A DNA stretch of 64,000 bases. Origin: Hydrogenophaga sp. Its GTDB lineage: Bacteria > Pseudomonadota > Gammaproteobacteria > Burkholderiales > Burkholderiaceae_C. The stretch is from NCBI RefSeq assembly GCF_026125785.1, contig NZ_JAHCKL010000013.1:1-64000 (forward strand), given 5' to 3'. Each line of letters begins with the position of its first letter. The first letter of the stretch is position 1. The position numbers and the translations under genes were made by a program. This document shows positions 46,513-53,994 of this stretch, piece by piece. The notes beneath the pieces were generated by a model. The model made no database searches and was not told the origin of the DNA. It saw only the letters and a program-made list of their open reading frames with translations.

Positions 46513-47825
46513 GCAATCCCGTTTCGGAAACGTTCTTGGAAGTGGCCGTCATCGGCGGTGGCCCCGCCGGCCTGATGGCGGCAGAGGTGATGAGCCGCGC
46601 CGGCGTGTCCGTGCACGTGTTCGACGCCATGCCTTCGGTGGGGCGCAAGTTCCTGCTGGCAGGCAAAGGCGGCATGAACCTCACCCACGCCGAACCCTTG
46701 CCCGCCTTCGTGTCCCGCTATGGCAGGCAGGCAACACGCGTGCAGGCATGGCTCCAGGCGTTCGGTCCGCAGGCCGTGCGCGACTGGGCGAACGGGCTGG
46801 GCATAGACACCTTCGTGGGCAGCTCCCAGCGCGTATTTCCGTCCGACATGAAAGCCGCACCGCTGCTGCGCGCCTGGCTGCACCGCCTGCGGCACCCAGC
46901 GCCCGGTGGCGCACCGGTGCAACTGCACATGCGCCACCGCTGGCTGGGCTGGACGCCAGAGGGCGCGCTGCGCCTGGGCACCCCGCAGGGCGAACGCACG
47001 GTCCAGGCGCGTGCCACGGTATTGGCGCTCGGTGGTGCCAGCTGGGCGCGTCTGGGCTCAGACGGCGCCTGGTTCCCGTGGCTGCAGGCCGCGGGTGTGC
47101 CCGTGGCACCGCTGCAACCCAGCAACTGCGGCTTCGACGTGGTGGGTGGCTGGACCCCGTTCTTTGCCGAACGCCATGCGGGCCAGCCTTTCAAGTCGGT
47201 CGCCATCCGCGTGCGAGACGACGCGGGTCAGGTGCTGTTCCACCGCAAGGGCGAGTTTGTCGCCACCGCCACCGGCGTGGAGGGCAGCCTGGTCTATGCC
47301 GCTTCCAGCCTGCTGCGCGAACAGATCCAAGACCACGGGCAGGCCCGCTTCGAGCTGGACCTGCTCCCCGACCGCACGCCCGAGCAGGTGCTGGCCCAGG
47401 TGGCCCACCCACGGGGCTCGCGCAGTGTCTCCAGCCACCTCAAAAGCCGGCTGGGTCTGGACGGCATCAAGATGGCCATCGTCAACGAACTGCTGGACAA
47501 AGCCAGCCTGCACGACCCGGCCCGGCTTGCCGGCGCGCTCAAGGCCCTGCCCGTCACGCTGGCGCAGGCGCGGCCGATCGACGAAGCCATCAGCACCGCA
47601 GGCGGGGTGCGGCTGGACGGGTTGGACGAGCACCTCATGGTGTCGGCGTGCCCGGGCCTGTTCTGTGCGGGAGAGATGCTGGACTGGGAAGCGCCCACCG
47701 GCGGCTACCTGCTGACCGCTTGCCTGGCCAGCGGCGTGGTGGCCGGGCAGGGCGTGCTCGCCTACCTCGCCACAGAGCTCACACCGTCTCAGCTACCACC
47801 CAGCACCGACAGATCCAGCGTATAG
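46509..47825 (+). CDS. HI0933-family NAD(P)/FAD flavoprotein
   Basis: A 438-residue protein with AVIGGGPAG (GxGxxG at 16-21), VGRKFLLAGKGGMNLTHAE and the C-terminal GEMLDWEAPTGGYLLTACLASG. These are hallmarks of the HI0933/YhiN-like family, here the 'PP4765' subgroup by overall pattern. Members bind FAD; a role in tRNA or other modification has been suggested but not established. It overlaps the AddA-like stop by four bases, so it is co-translated with a repair helicase. Confidence 0.82.
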   Translation: MSNPVSETFLEVAVIGGGPAGLMAAEVMSRAGVSVHVFDAMPSVGRKFLLAGKGGMNLTHAEPLPAFVSRYGRQATRVQAWLQAFGPQAVRDWANGLGIDTFVGSSQRVFPSDMKAAPLLRAWLHRLRHPAPGGAPVQLHMRHRWLGWTPEGALRLGTPQGERTVQARATVLALGGASWARLGSDGAWFPWLQAAGVPVAPLQPSNCGFDVVGGWTPFFAERHAGQPFKSVAIRVRDDAGQVLFHRKGEFVATATGVEGSLVYAASSLLREQIQDHGQARFELDLLPDRTPEQVLAQVAHPRGSRSVSSHLKSRLGLDGIKMAIVNELLDKASLHDPARLAGALKALPVTLAQARPIDEAISTAGGVRLDGLDEHLMVSACPGLFCAGEMLDWEAPTGGYLLTACLASGVVAGQGVLAYLATELTPSQLPPSTDRSSV

Positions 47826-48145
47826 GACCGGCCCAGCCACAGCGCACTGTCGCGGTGGTCACCCAGCTCGTCGCCGGTATTGGGGTGGATGAACACATCC
47901 AGCCCCCCATGGTTCAGGGCCAGCCAGCCCACCACATGGCTGAAATTCGCCGGCTCAAAGGCCAACTGGTAGCTCCAAGCCGGATGAGGCCCCACAGGCC
48001 GCTCATGAAACCGCCCCATCTCCACCCTCGCCGCCAACTCCAGCCCCACCAGTTCACGCAAGGCCCACGCAGCATCGCGCGAAGCGGCATCGAAGTAGAC
48101 GTGGGCGTGCCAACTGTGGATGTGGCTGGGATTGCGAGCGGTCAT
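47789..48145 (-). CDS. DOPA 4,5-dioxygenase family protein
   Basis: A 118-residue member of a small fold family: HIHSWHAHVYFDAASRDAA at the N-terminus and a second His-rich stretch, GWLALNHGGLDVFIHPNTGDELGDH. Paired His residues suggest a metal site as in extradiol DOPA dioxygenase. The bacterial role is unknown. ATG 48145 gives the family length; longer starts run into low-complexity codons. Its last 37 bp overlap the flavoprotein gene tail to tail. The left 16-bp repeat of the insert begins 17 bp upstream of its start, so its original promoter may have been displaced. Confidence 0.75.
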   Translation of the reverse strand: MTARNPSHIHSWHAHVYFDAASRDAAWALRELVGLELAARVEMGRFHERPVGPHPAWSYQLAFEPANFSHVVGWLALNHGGLDVFIHPNTGDELGDHRDSALWLGRSYTLDLSVLGGS

Positions 48146-48162
48146 TCGGGATGGGGGAAGGG

Positions 48163-48178
48163 AGGGTGACGAGCCTTG
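48163..48178. repeat. Left 16-bp direct repeat of the 1-kb insert
   Basis: AGGGTGACGAGCCTTG, identical to the copy at 49187-49202. It marks the boundary between GC-rich flank and AT-rich insert. Confidence 0.8.
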
Positions 48179-48298
48179 GCATTGCCAAGTTGCTGAAAAA
48201 TACAACTAAATAAATAACTTGTGAGATTTTTATTCGTCGCAAGTGATACAGGGCGGTGCGAACCCCATGCTAGCCGAGTCCAACTCCAACTCCAGAAC

Positions 48299-49081
48299 CT
48301 ACGTCGTTGCAATGCTCGTTGGCCGCGTTGTCGCAAGAAGGTGTGCTTGACCCATAGCTCTGTCGAGCAGGACCACACCGTCGAAGCCGGTTGAGTATGT
48401 GGCCTCCAATGTGTGGGAGGGGATGTGCACCGCCGTGGAGCCTGTGAATCCCTCTGCGACGATGAGCAGATAGACGGTTGACGTCTTTTGGCGGTACGCA
48501 CTCAGCTTGGGTTCTTTCCCATGTATCGCCTTGCGGAGTCTCGCCGGGTCTAGAGAGCCAACCGACCACGCCTTCACCGAGTGCCACCGCTCGAACTGCC
48601 AGTCCTCAATATAGTGAATAAATACGGTCGATACGTAGGTCCAGAGAGGAGACCCCAAGCAATCGACCCGAACTTTCCAATCTTTACTTTCACGGCCTGA
48701 GGCGTGCTGAAGCACGAGTTCTGCGATCTGCCGCGCAGCGTCCTCTCTATCGACAGTTCGTGCCAGATCGATCTCGCGCTGAAACAAAACAGCGACATCT
48801 ATGCCGAGTCCCAGATGGGCGATGTTCCGCGCTCTAGTGCACACTTTCCGTCGCTGTGCCTCGCCGCTCTTTACCGTCTCATTCACGAGTTCCGTCACCT
48901 CGATTCCGACAGAGCCTCCCGCAAGCATCACATCTGGACTTTCACCCGGTACTTCTTCTCCCAACTCATGAGGCCACACTCCGGGCAAGGCTTCCCGTGC
49001 AATGCGGACAAACGCGATCTCTCGGGCTTTCTTTTGGTCGGCGGTGTTTCGACTCATACAGAGACCGGTCAAACCTGCCAT
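48299..49081 (-). CDS. Unknown protein in the insert, possible PD-(D/E)XK nuclease-like fold
   Basis: A 260-residue protein unlike its neighbours in base composition. ATG 49081 is preceded by GAGGTCAC; ATG 49057 is an alternative. Residues ~40-65 read PHELGEEVPGESPDVML then VGIEVTELV, reminiscent of the 'PD ... (I)EVT' segment in nuclease-like proteins of defence islands, though the catalytic Lys is not clear. The C-terminal half has STVYLLIVAEGF and FDGVVLLDRA strands. I do not recognise the family. A stand-alone defence or restriction gene is a guess. Confidence 0.6.
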   Translation of the reverse strand: MAGLTGLCMSRNTADQKKAREIAFVRIAREALPGVWPHELGEEVPGESPDVMLAGGSVGIEVTELVNETVKSGEAQRRKVCTRARNIAHLGLGIDVAVLFQREIDLARTVDREDAARQIAELVLQHASGRESKDWKVRVDCLGSPLWTYVSTVFIHYIEDWQFERWHSVKAWSVGSLDPARLRKAIHGKEPKLSAYRQKTSTVYLLIVAEGFTGSTAVHIPSHTLEATYSTGFDGVVLLDRAMGQAHLLATTRPTSIATT

Positions 49082-49111
49082 GTGACCTCACGTTGAACGC
49101 AACGTGTCACA
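49081..49111 (-). promoter_or_regulatory. Hairpin covering the start site of the insert gene
   Basis: TGTGA ... CACGTTG-AACG-CAACGTG-TCACA is a 12-bp, once-interrupted stem with a 4-base loop. In the mRNA of the minus-strand gene it encloses the GAGG ribosome binding site and ends at the AUG. It could gate translation, or be an operator in DNA. Confidence 0.55.
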
Positions 49112-49154
49112 GTCGGGTGCTACAAGAGGGCCTTATGAGGCCTTTGGTCTCGAC

Positions 49155-49181
49155 AACCTGTTGATGCACAACAGGTTTTTT
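49155..49181 (+). terminator. Intrinsic terminator at the right end of the insert
   Basis: AACCTGTT-GATGCAC-AACAGGTT forms an 8-bp stem followed by TTTT, terminating plus-strand transcription. No plus-strand gene lies inside the insert, so it would block transcription arriving from the left. It ends a few bases before the right direct repeat. Confidence 0.65.
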
Positions 49182-49186
49182 ATAGA

Positions 49187-49202
49187 AGGGTGACGAGCCT
49201 TG
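49187..49202. repeat. Right 16-bp direct repeat of the 1-kb insert
   Basis: Second identical copy of AGGGTGACGAGCCTTG, 1,024 bp from the first. GC-rich chromosomal sequence resumes after it. Confidence 0.8.
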
Positions 49203-49321
49203 ACCCCGGCACTGGCTACACAGTTAGGGCTGCTTGGTTCCCCACCTGACCCGGTTGGCCGCTTCACCATGCGGGAAGGCCCGTCGAGGGCTATTGTAGG
49301 CGAGGTGAGGGGGGCGCCTGG

Positions 49322-50449
49322 TCAGCGCAATTGCAAGTCCTCGTTGCCGAAGGTGACGTTGATGGGTTCGATGATGAGTTGCTTGGGGCCGGCTTCGACC
49401 TGGCCGGCGACCAGGGCGGACACGCCTTGTGCACGGGCGATTTCCACCGTGCGTTCGGCTTCGTCGGCGTGGACGAAGAGTGCGAAGCCGGCGCCCATGT
49501 TGAGGGTGCTGTAGGCCTCGCGGTCGTCCTGTTTGGCGTGCTGCTGCATGAACTTGAGCACGGGCGTCACTTCGGGGATGCGGGTGATGCGGTAGGTGAG
49601 TTCTGCGGGGTGGCGCAGCAACTTGCGCCAGCCGTGGCCGGTGATGTTGGCGCAGTAGCGCGGGGTGATGCCGGCGCGGTAGAGCGCTTCGGTCACGGGG
49701 GAGTAGAGCACGGTGGGCGCGAGCAGGGCTTCGCCGTAGCTCAGGCCGGGGGTGACTTCGGTGAGGTAGCCCTGCGGCAGGCGTTCGGCCAGCTTGCGCG
49801 CCAGGCTCAGGCCGTTGGCGTGGATGCCGCTGGAGGCCAGCAGCACGATGGCGTCGCCCGCGCCCAGGCGGTCACCGACGGAGAGGCGTTCCTTGGGGTT
49901 GATGAGGCCGGTGCAGGACGCGGCGAGGTCGATGCGGCCGGGCTCCACGATGCCGGCGAGCGCGGGGGTCTCGCCGCCGCCCCAGGCCACGCCACAGGTG
50001 TCACAGGCTTTCTTCCAGCCGGCCACCAGGGCCTGGGCGCGCCGGGCGTCGCCAAACCAGTCGCTGCCGCCGGCGGCCCAGTAGGCCTGCACCACCAGGG
50101 GCGTGGCGCCCACGGTGATGAGGTCGTTGATCGCCATGGCGATGGTGTCCTGCGCGATGCCTTCGTAGTAGCTGCGGCCGGTCAGGCGTGCCATTTCGTC
50201 GGCCACCAGGGCCTTGCTGCCCAGGCATTCGACGATGCTGGCGAGGTAGAACGGGCCCACGTCCACCACGTAGGCGGATTCGCCGCGGGAGGCGGCGATT
50301 TCAGAGAATCCGTGTGCGCCCAGGTGGGCGCCGGTGGCGGCGGCGGCGCGCTGGGCTGCCACTTTCAGGGGGTCGATCAGGTCGTAGTTGACGCCGGCCT
50401 GTTCGTAGCTCAGCGTGCCTTCGGCGGCGGGGGAGGTGGGGGATGACAT
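49322..50449 (-). CDS. Divergent PurM-like (AIR synthase-related) protein
   Basis: A 375-residue ATP-grasp-like PurM-fold protein. It starts LSYEQAGVNYDLIDPLKVAAQ, has VVDVGPFYLASIVECLGSKALVAD where PurM has its TDGVGTK loop, MAINDLITVGATPL (PurM: MxVND), GGGETPALAG (PurM: GGETAEMPG) and LLASSGIHANGLSLARK (SSGxHSNGYSL). It keeps the fold but lacks the canonical TDGVGTK, so it is a paralogous AIR synthase-like enzyme rather than clearly the housekeeping PurM. ATG 50449 is chosen by family length. Divergent from dnaX over 61 bp. Confidence 0.75.
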   Translation of the reverse strand: MSSPTSPAAEGTLSYEQAGVNYDLIDPLKVAAQRAAAATGAHLGAHGFSEIAASRGESAYVVDVGPFYLASIVECLGSKALVADEMARLTGRSYYEGIAQDTIAMAINDLITVGATPLVVQAYWAAGGSDWFGDARRAQALVAGWKKACDTCGVAWGGGETPALAGIVEPGRIDLAASCTGLINPKERLSVGDRLGAGDAIVLLASSGIHANGLSLARKLAERLPQGYLTEVTPGLSYGEALLAPTVLYSPVTEALYRAGITPRYCANITGHGWRKLLRHPAELTYRITRIPEVTPVLKFMQQHAKQDDREAYSTLNMGAGFALFVHADEAERTVEIARAQGVSALVAGQVEAGPKQLIIEPINVTFGNEDLQLR

Positions 50450-50510
50450 GGGGGGATTATCCGGGATCGCCGGGGCGGGCCGCCGGGGGGTGCCCCGTAG
50501 AATGCGGGGC

Positions 50511-52403
50511 ATGTCCTATCTCGTGCTCGCCCGCAAGTACCGCCCCAAGACCTTTGCCGAAATGGTGGGGCAGGCGCATGTGGTGCAGGCGCTTTCGAAC
50601 GCGTTGACGTCCCAGCGGCTTCACCACGCGTACCTGTTCACCGGTACGCGCGGCGTGGGCAAGACCACGGTCTCGCGCATCCTGGCCAAGTCGCTCAATT
50701 GCGTGGGGCCGGACGGGCAGGGCGGCATCACCGCCGAGCCCTGCGGTGTCTGCCAGGCCTGCACCGACATCGACAGTGGGCGCTTCGTGGACTACACCGA
50801 GCTGGACGCCGCTTCCAACCGGGGTGTGGACGAGGTCCAGGCGCTGCTGGAGCAGGCGGTCTACAAGCCGGTGCAGGGGCGTTTCAAGGTCTTCATGATC
50901 GACGAAGTCCACATGCTGACCAACACGGCTTTCAACGCCATGCTGAAGACGCTGGAGGAGCCGCCCGAGTACCTGAAGTTCGTGCTGGCCACGACCGACC
51001 CGCAGAAGGTGCCGGTGACGGTGCTCTCCCGCTGCCTGCAGTTCAACTTGCGCCCCATGGCACCCGAGACGGTGCTGGAGCACCTGCAGCAGGTGCTGCA
51101 GGCCGAACAGGTGACGGCCGACGTGCAGGCTCTGCGGCTGCTGTCGCGCGCCGCGCGCGGCTCCATGCGCGACGCGCTTTCCCTCACCGACCAGGCGATT
51201 GCCTTTGGCGGTGGCCAGTTGCAGGAAGCGGCGGTGCGCCAGATGCTGGGGGCGGTGGACCGCTCGTATGTGCTGCGCCTCATCGATGCGCTGGCGCGTG
51301 GCGACGGAGCCGATGTGGTGGATACGGCCGAGGCGTTGCGCGTCAACGGCCTGAGCGCGGCGTCCACCCTGGAGGAAATGACCGGTGTGTTGCAGCGCAT
51401 GGCGGTGCTGCAGGCCGTGCCTGGGCGTGCGCCAGCCGAAGACCATGACGACCCGGACGAGCTGCGCATTGCCGAACTGGCCCAGGCGCTGCCGGCCGAC
51501 GAGACGCAACTGCTCTACAGCCTGTGCCTGCATGGCCGTGCGGAGCTGGGCCTCGCGCCCGACGAGTACGCCGCCTTGACCATGGTGCTGCTGCGCTTGC
51601 TGGCCTTCAAGCCCGGTGGGTCGGCCGCGGCGGCCCCGGCGGAAAAAAAAACACTGAAAACGGCTGAAACGCCGCCCGTGGTGGCGGCTGCTCCGGCGGT
51701 GGCGCCTGCGGCGCCGGTGCCGGTGCCGATGCCGGTGGTGGCCCGGCCGCCTGCCGTGGTGCCCGTGCCGCCTACGCGCGCCGTGCCGGTCGTGAGCACA
51801 CCACCCCGCGCCGCCGAGCCCGCACCACCGGCCGAACTGGACGAGGCCCCCTGGCCTGACGACGATGGCCCACCCTGGGAGGAAGCCAGCCCGGCGCCGC
51901 GCCGCGTGGTGGCCGTGCCTGTGCGCGATGCCGGCGACCCCGGGCCGCTGGACCAGCCGCAACCGCGCGCCGAGCGCGGTGCGCTGGCCTTGCTGCCGGC
52001 GGCCCCTGGCGGCAGCGTGGAGGGGGATTTCTGGTTCGAGACGGTGATGCAACTGGTCAAGGCCGAAGCAATTACCGCGCTGGTGCGCGAACTCGGGCTG
52101 CAGTCGCAGCTCGTGGCGCGTGACGAGGGCCAGTGGCTGCTGCGCGTGGAGCGCGAATCGCTCAACCAGGGCAATGGCCGCGAACGGCTGGCGAACGCCC
52201 TCAAGACCCTGGGCCACGAGGTGCGTCTGGCGGTGGAGATCGGGACCGTCACCGACTCACCTGCGCGCCGTCTGGCCTACGAGGCCCAGCGGCGTCAGCA
52301 GGAAGCCGAGGCCGTGATCCTGGGCGACCCGTTCGTGCAGGCGATGATGCGCGACTTTGGCGGCAAAATCGTGCCCGGCACGCTCAAGGCCAGCAGCGTC
52401 TGA
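50511..52403 (+). CDS. dnaX: DNA polymerase III subunit tau/gamma
   Basis: A 630-residue clamp-loader subunit. The N-terminus is [16 protein letters not shown], Walker A GTRGVGKT is at 45-52, a four-Cys zinc region ends CGVCQAC, and [27 protein letters not shown] holds Walker B. A Pro/Ala/Val-rich linker (about 375-480) leads to the C-terminal tau domain that binds the polymerase. GAA AAA AAA ACA at codons 378-381 offers a -1 slip to a stop after five codons, giving a ~385-residue gamma. dnaX-ybaB-recR is a conserved operon. Confidence 0.95.
   Translation: MSYLVLARKYRPKTFAEMVGQAHVVQALSNALTSQRLHHAYLFTGTRGVGKTTVSRILAKSLNCVGPDGQGGITAEPCGVCQACTDIDSGRFVDYTELDAASNRGVDEVQALLEQAVYKPVQGRFKVFMIDEVHMLTNTAFNAMLKTLEEPPEYLKFVLATTDPQKVPVTVLSRCLQFNLRPMAPETVLEHLQQVLQAEQVTADVQALRLLSRAARGSMRDALSLTDQAIAFGGGQLQEAAVRQMLGAVDRSYVLRLIDALARGDGADVVDTAEALRVNGLSAASTLEEMTGVLQRMAVLQAVPGRAPAEDHDDPDELRIAELAQALPADETQLLYSLCLHGRAELGLAPDEYAALTMVLLRLLAFKPGGSAAAAPAEKKTLKTAETPPVVAAAPAVAPAAPVPVPMPVVARPPAVVPVPPTRAVPVVSTPPRAAEPAPPAELDEAPWPDDDGPPWEEASPAPRRVVAVPVRDAGDPGPLDQPQPRAERGALALLPAAPGGSVEGDFWFETVMQLVKAEAITALVRELGLQSQLVARDEGQWLLRVERESLNQGNGRERLANALKTLGHEVRLAVEIGTVTDSPARRLAYEAQRRQQEAEAVILGDPFVQAMMRDFGGKIVPGTLKASSV
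51643..51651 (+). other. A9 slippery tract for gamma-subunit production
   Basis: Nine consecutive A residues in dnaX include a frame-aligned A-AAA-AAA heptamer at 51644-51650. In the -1 frame the codons AAC ACT GAA AAC GGC lead to TGA at 51665-51667. A GCCGCC/GGCGGC hairpin (51671-51688) lies 20 nt downstream. E. coli uses A-AAA-AAG and ribosomal frameshifting; Thermus uses an A9 tract and transcriptional slippage. Confidence 0.65.
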
Positions 52404-52450
52404 GGCGCGCTGGCCATTTCTCTCTCATTCAGACAGACACAAGGAAGACC

Positions 52451-52783
52451 ATGTTCAACAAAGGACAACTCGCCGGCCTCATGAAGCAGGCCCAGGCGAT
52501 GCAGGACAACCTCAAGAAGGCGCAAGAAGAACTGGCGAACATCGAAGTGACGGGCGAGTCCGGCGCGGGTCTGGTGAAGGTGGTCATGACCTGCAAGCAC
52601 GACGTCAAGCGCGTGACCATCGATCCCAGTCTTCTGGCCGATGACAAGGACATGCTCGAAGACCTGGTGGCCGCGGCCTTCAACGCCGCCGTGCGCAAGG
52701 CAGAAGAAACCTCCAACGAAAAGATGGGCAAGATCACCGCCGGCATGCCGGGCCTGCCTGGCGGCATGAAGTTCCCGTTCTGA
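52451..52783 (+). CDS. ybaB: YbaB/EbfC nucleoid-associated protein
   Basis: A 110-residue protein with [27 protein letters not shown] (long dimerising helix), an [25 protein letters not shown] sheet and a C-terminal [13 protein letters not shown]. It binds DNA as a dimer with tweezers-like helices. It lies 47 bases after dnaX with GGAAG upstream, and 22 bases before recR. Confidence 0.95.
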   Translation: MFNKGQLAGLMKQAQAMQDNLKKAQEELANIEVTGESGAGLVKVVMTCKHDVKRVTIDPSLLADDKDMLEDLVAAAFNAAVRKAEETSNEKMGKITAGMPGLPGGMKFPF

Positions 52784-52805
52784 GCACGTCCGCCGCCTGC
52801 TCGCC

Positions 52806-53411
52806 ATGGCCGACAACCATTCGCTGGAGGTGCTCGTGCAGGCGCTTCGCCGCCTGCCGGGTGTGGGGGTGAAGTCGGCGCAACGCATGGCTTTTCATTT
52901 GCTGCAGCACGACCGGCAGGGCGCCCAGCAACTGGCGCGTGCGCTGGACCACGCCGTGACCACGGTGAAGCATTGCGCGCTCTGCCACACCTTCACGGAA
53001 GACGAGGTCTGCGCCACCTGCCGCGACCCGCGGCGTGACCACGGGCAGCTGTGCGTGGTGGAGACGCCGGCAGACCAGGCGGCGATGGAACGCACCGGGG
53101 CCTACAAGGGGCTGTACTTCGTGCTCATGGGCAAGCTCAGTCCGCTCGATGACGTGGGCCCGCGCGACATCGGATTGCAGAAACTTTTCGACCGCGTCGC
53201 GGGCACCGTGCCCGAGGAGCCCGCCGTGCGCGAGCTGATTCTGGCGACCAACTTCACCGCCGAAGGCGAGACCACGGCCCACCTGATCGCGCAGGCGCTC
53301 AAGGGCAGTGGCGTGCAGGTGACGCGGCTGGCGCGGGGGGTGCCGGTGGGCAGTGAGCTGGAGTACGTGGACCTGGGCACCATTGCCCATGCACTGGTGG
53401 ACCGGCGCTGA
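52806..53411 (+). CDS. recR: Recombination mediator RecR
   Basis: A 201-residue protein that works with RecO (and RecF) to load RecA at gaps. The helix-hairpin-helix [19 protein letters not shown] is at 15-33, the Cys4 zinc finger uses Cys57, 60, 69 and 72, and the Toprim domain contains [26 protein letters not shown]. No strong SD is seen, so translation may depend on the ybaB ribosomes. Confidence 0.97.
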   Translation: MADNHSLEVLVQALRRLPGVGVKSAQRMAFHLLQHDRQGAQQLARALDHAVTTVKHCALCHTFTEDEVCATCRDPRRDHGQLCVVETPADQAAMERTGAYKGLYFVLMGKLSPLDDVGPRDIGLQKLFDRVAGTVPEEPAVRELILATNFTAEGETTAHLIAQALKGSGVQVTRLARGVPVGSELEYVDLGTIAHALVDRR

Positions 53412-53433
53412 GCGGTCCGCGAGGAAGGAACCC

Positions 53434-53838
53434 ATGAAGATCGCTGGATTGACGGTGGCCTACTGGTCGGTGCTGGTGGCGGCCCTGCTGCCCTTGGTGT
53501 GTGGCTGGCTGGCCAAGTCGGGCGCTTTGGGCAAGCCGCGGCGCGAGGGCGGGTTCGACAACCACGATCCGCGTGCCTGGATGTCGCGCCAGACCGGTTG
53601 GCGCGCACGCGCCAACGCCGCGCAGGCCAACAGCTTCGAGGCGTTGCCCTTCTTCATCGGCGCGGTGGTCATCGCGCACCAACTGGGCGCCACGCAGATC
53701 CGTGTGGACGTGCTGGCCTTCGTGTTCGTCGTGCTGCGCCTGCTCTACATCATGATGTACGTGGCCGACATGGCCACTGCGCGCAGCCTCATCTGGGCGC
53801 TGGCGTTTCTGGTGAACGTTGCCATTCTTTTTGCCTGA
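53434..53838 (+). CDS. MAPEG-family membrane protein
   Basis: A 134-residue protein with four hydrophobic segments. After the first helix comes NHDPRAWMSRQTGWRARANAAQANSFEALPFFIGAVV, matching the MAPEG glutathione-binding loop (R..NA..N..E..P..). Bacterial MAPEG proteins may conjugate or reduce with glutathione; substrates are unknown. GAGGAAGG precedes the ATG. It follows recR by 22 bases. A short hairpin (CCCG/CGGG) and CTTTTT follow the stop. Confidence 0.85.
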   Translation: MKIAGLTVAYWSVLVAALLPLVCGWLAKSGALGKPRREGGFDNHDPRAWMSRQTGWRARANAAQANSFEALPFFIGAVVIAHQLGATQIRVDVLAFVFVVLRLLYIMMYVADMATARSLIWALAFLVNVAILFA

Positions 53839-53906
53839 AACCCGCCGAAACGGGCAAGGTCTTTTTGTTACATCGGCGCGTGCTTTTGGGCTCGGTACAA
53901 ACCCGG

Positions 53907-53922
53907 TCGGGAATGGTCCCGA
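53907..53922. repeat. Inverted repeat before the solute-binding gene
   Basis: TCGGGA-ATGG-TCCCGA, a 6-bp perfect inverted repeat with a 4-base centre, lies in the 156-bp gap after the MAPEG gene, about 73 bp before the next start. Possible operator. Confidence 0.3.
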
Positions 53923-53994
53923 TGCGGAACTCGCGCCCCGCCTCTAGTCTCAAGACCCGATATACGCAGCTTATCCAGAGAGGAATGCCGGGTC

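Larger units (their letters stand above)
48179..49186. mobile_element. 1-kb insert of atypical composition bounded by 16-bp direct repeats
   Basis: About 1,008 bp of visibly lower G+C, with a very AT-rich left end (around 48196-48235), separates the DOPA-dioxygenase-like gene from the PurM-like gene. It contains one minus-strand gene and, at its right end, three inverted repeats within 100 bp. The flanking direct repeats are what a target duplication or site-specific integration would leave. No transposase, integrase or terminal inverted repeats are visible, so it is either non-autonomous or an old insertion. Confidence 0.6.

Noticed and set aside
48704-49164. Plus-strand frames inside the 1-kb insert
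   Set aside because: Shorter than, and antisense to, the 260-residue minus-strand gene; no better start sites. The plus-strand terminator after them kept the idea open, but composition favours the minus strand.
49155-49181. attC-like integron recombination site
   Set aside because: The hairpin lacks the R''/R' core (GTTRRRY) spacing and ends in a T tract, so an intrinsic terminator fits better. No integron integrase is present.
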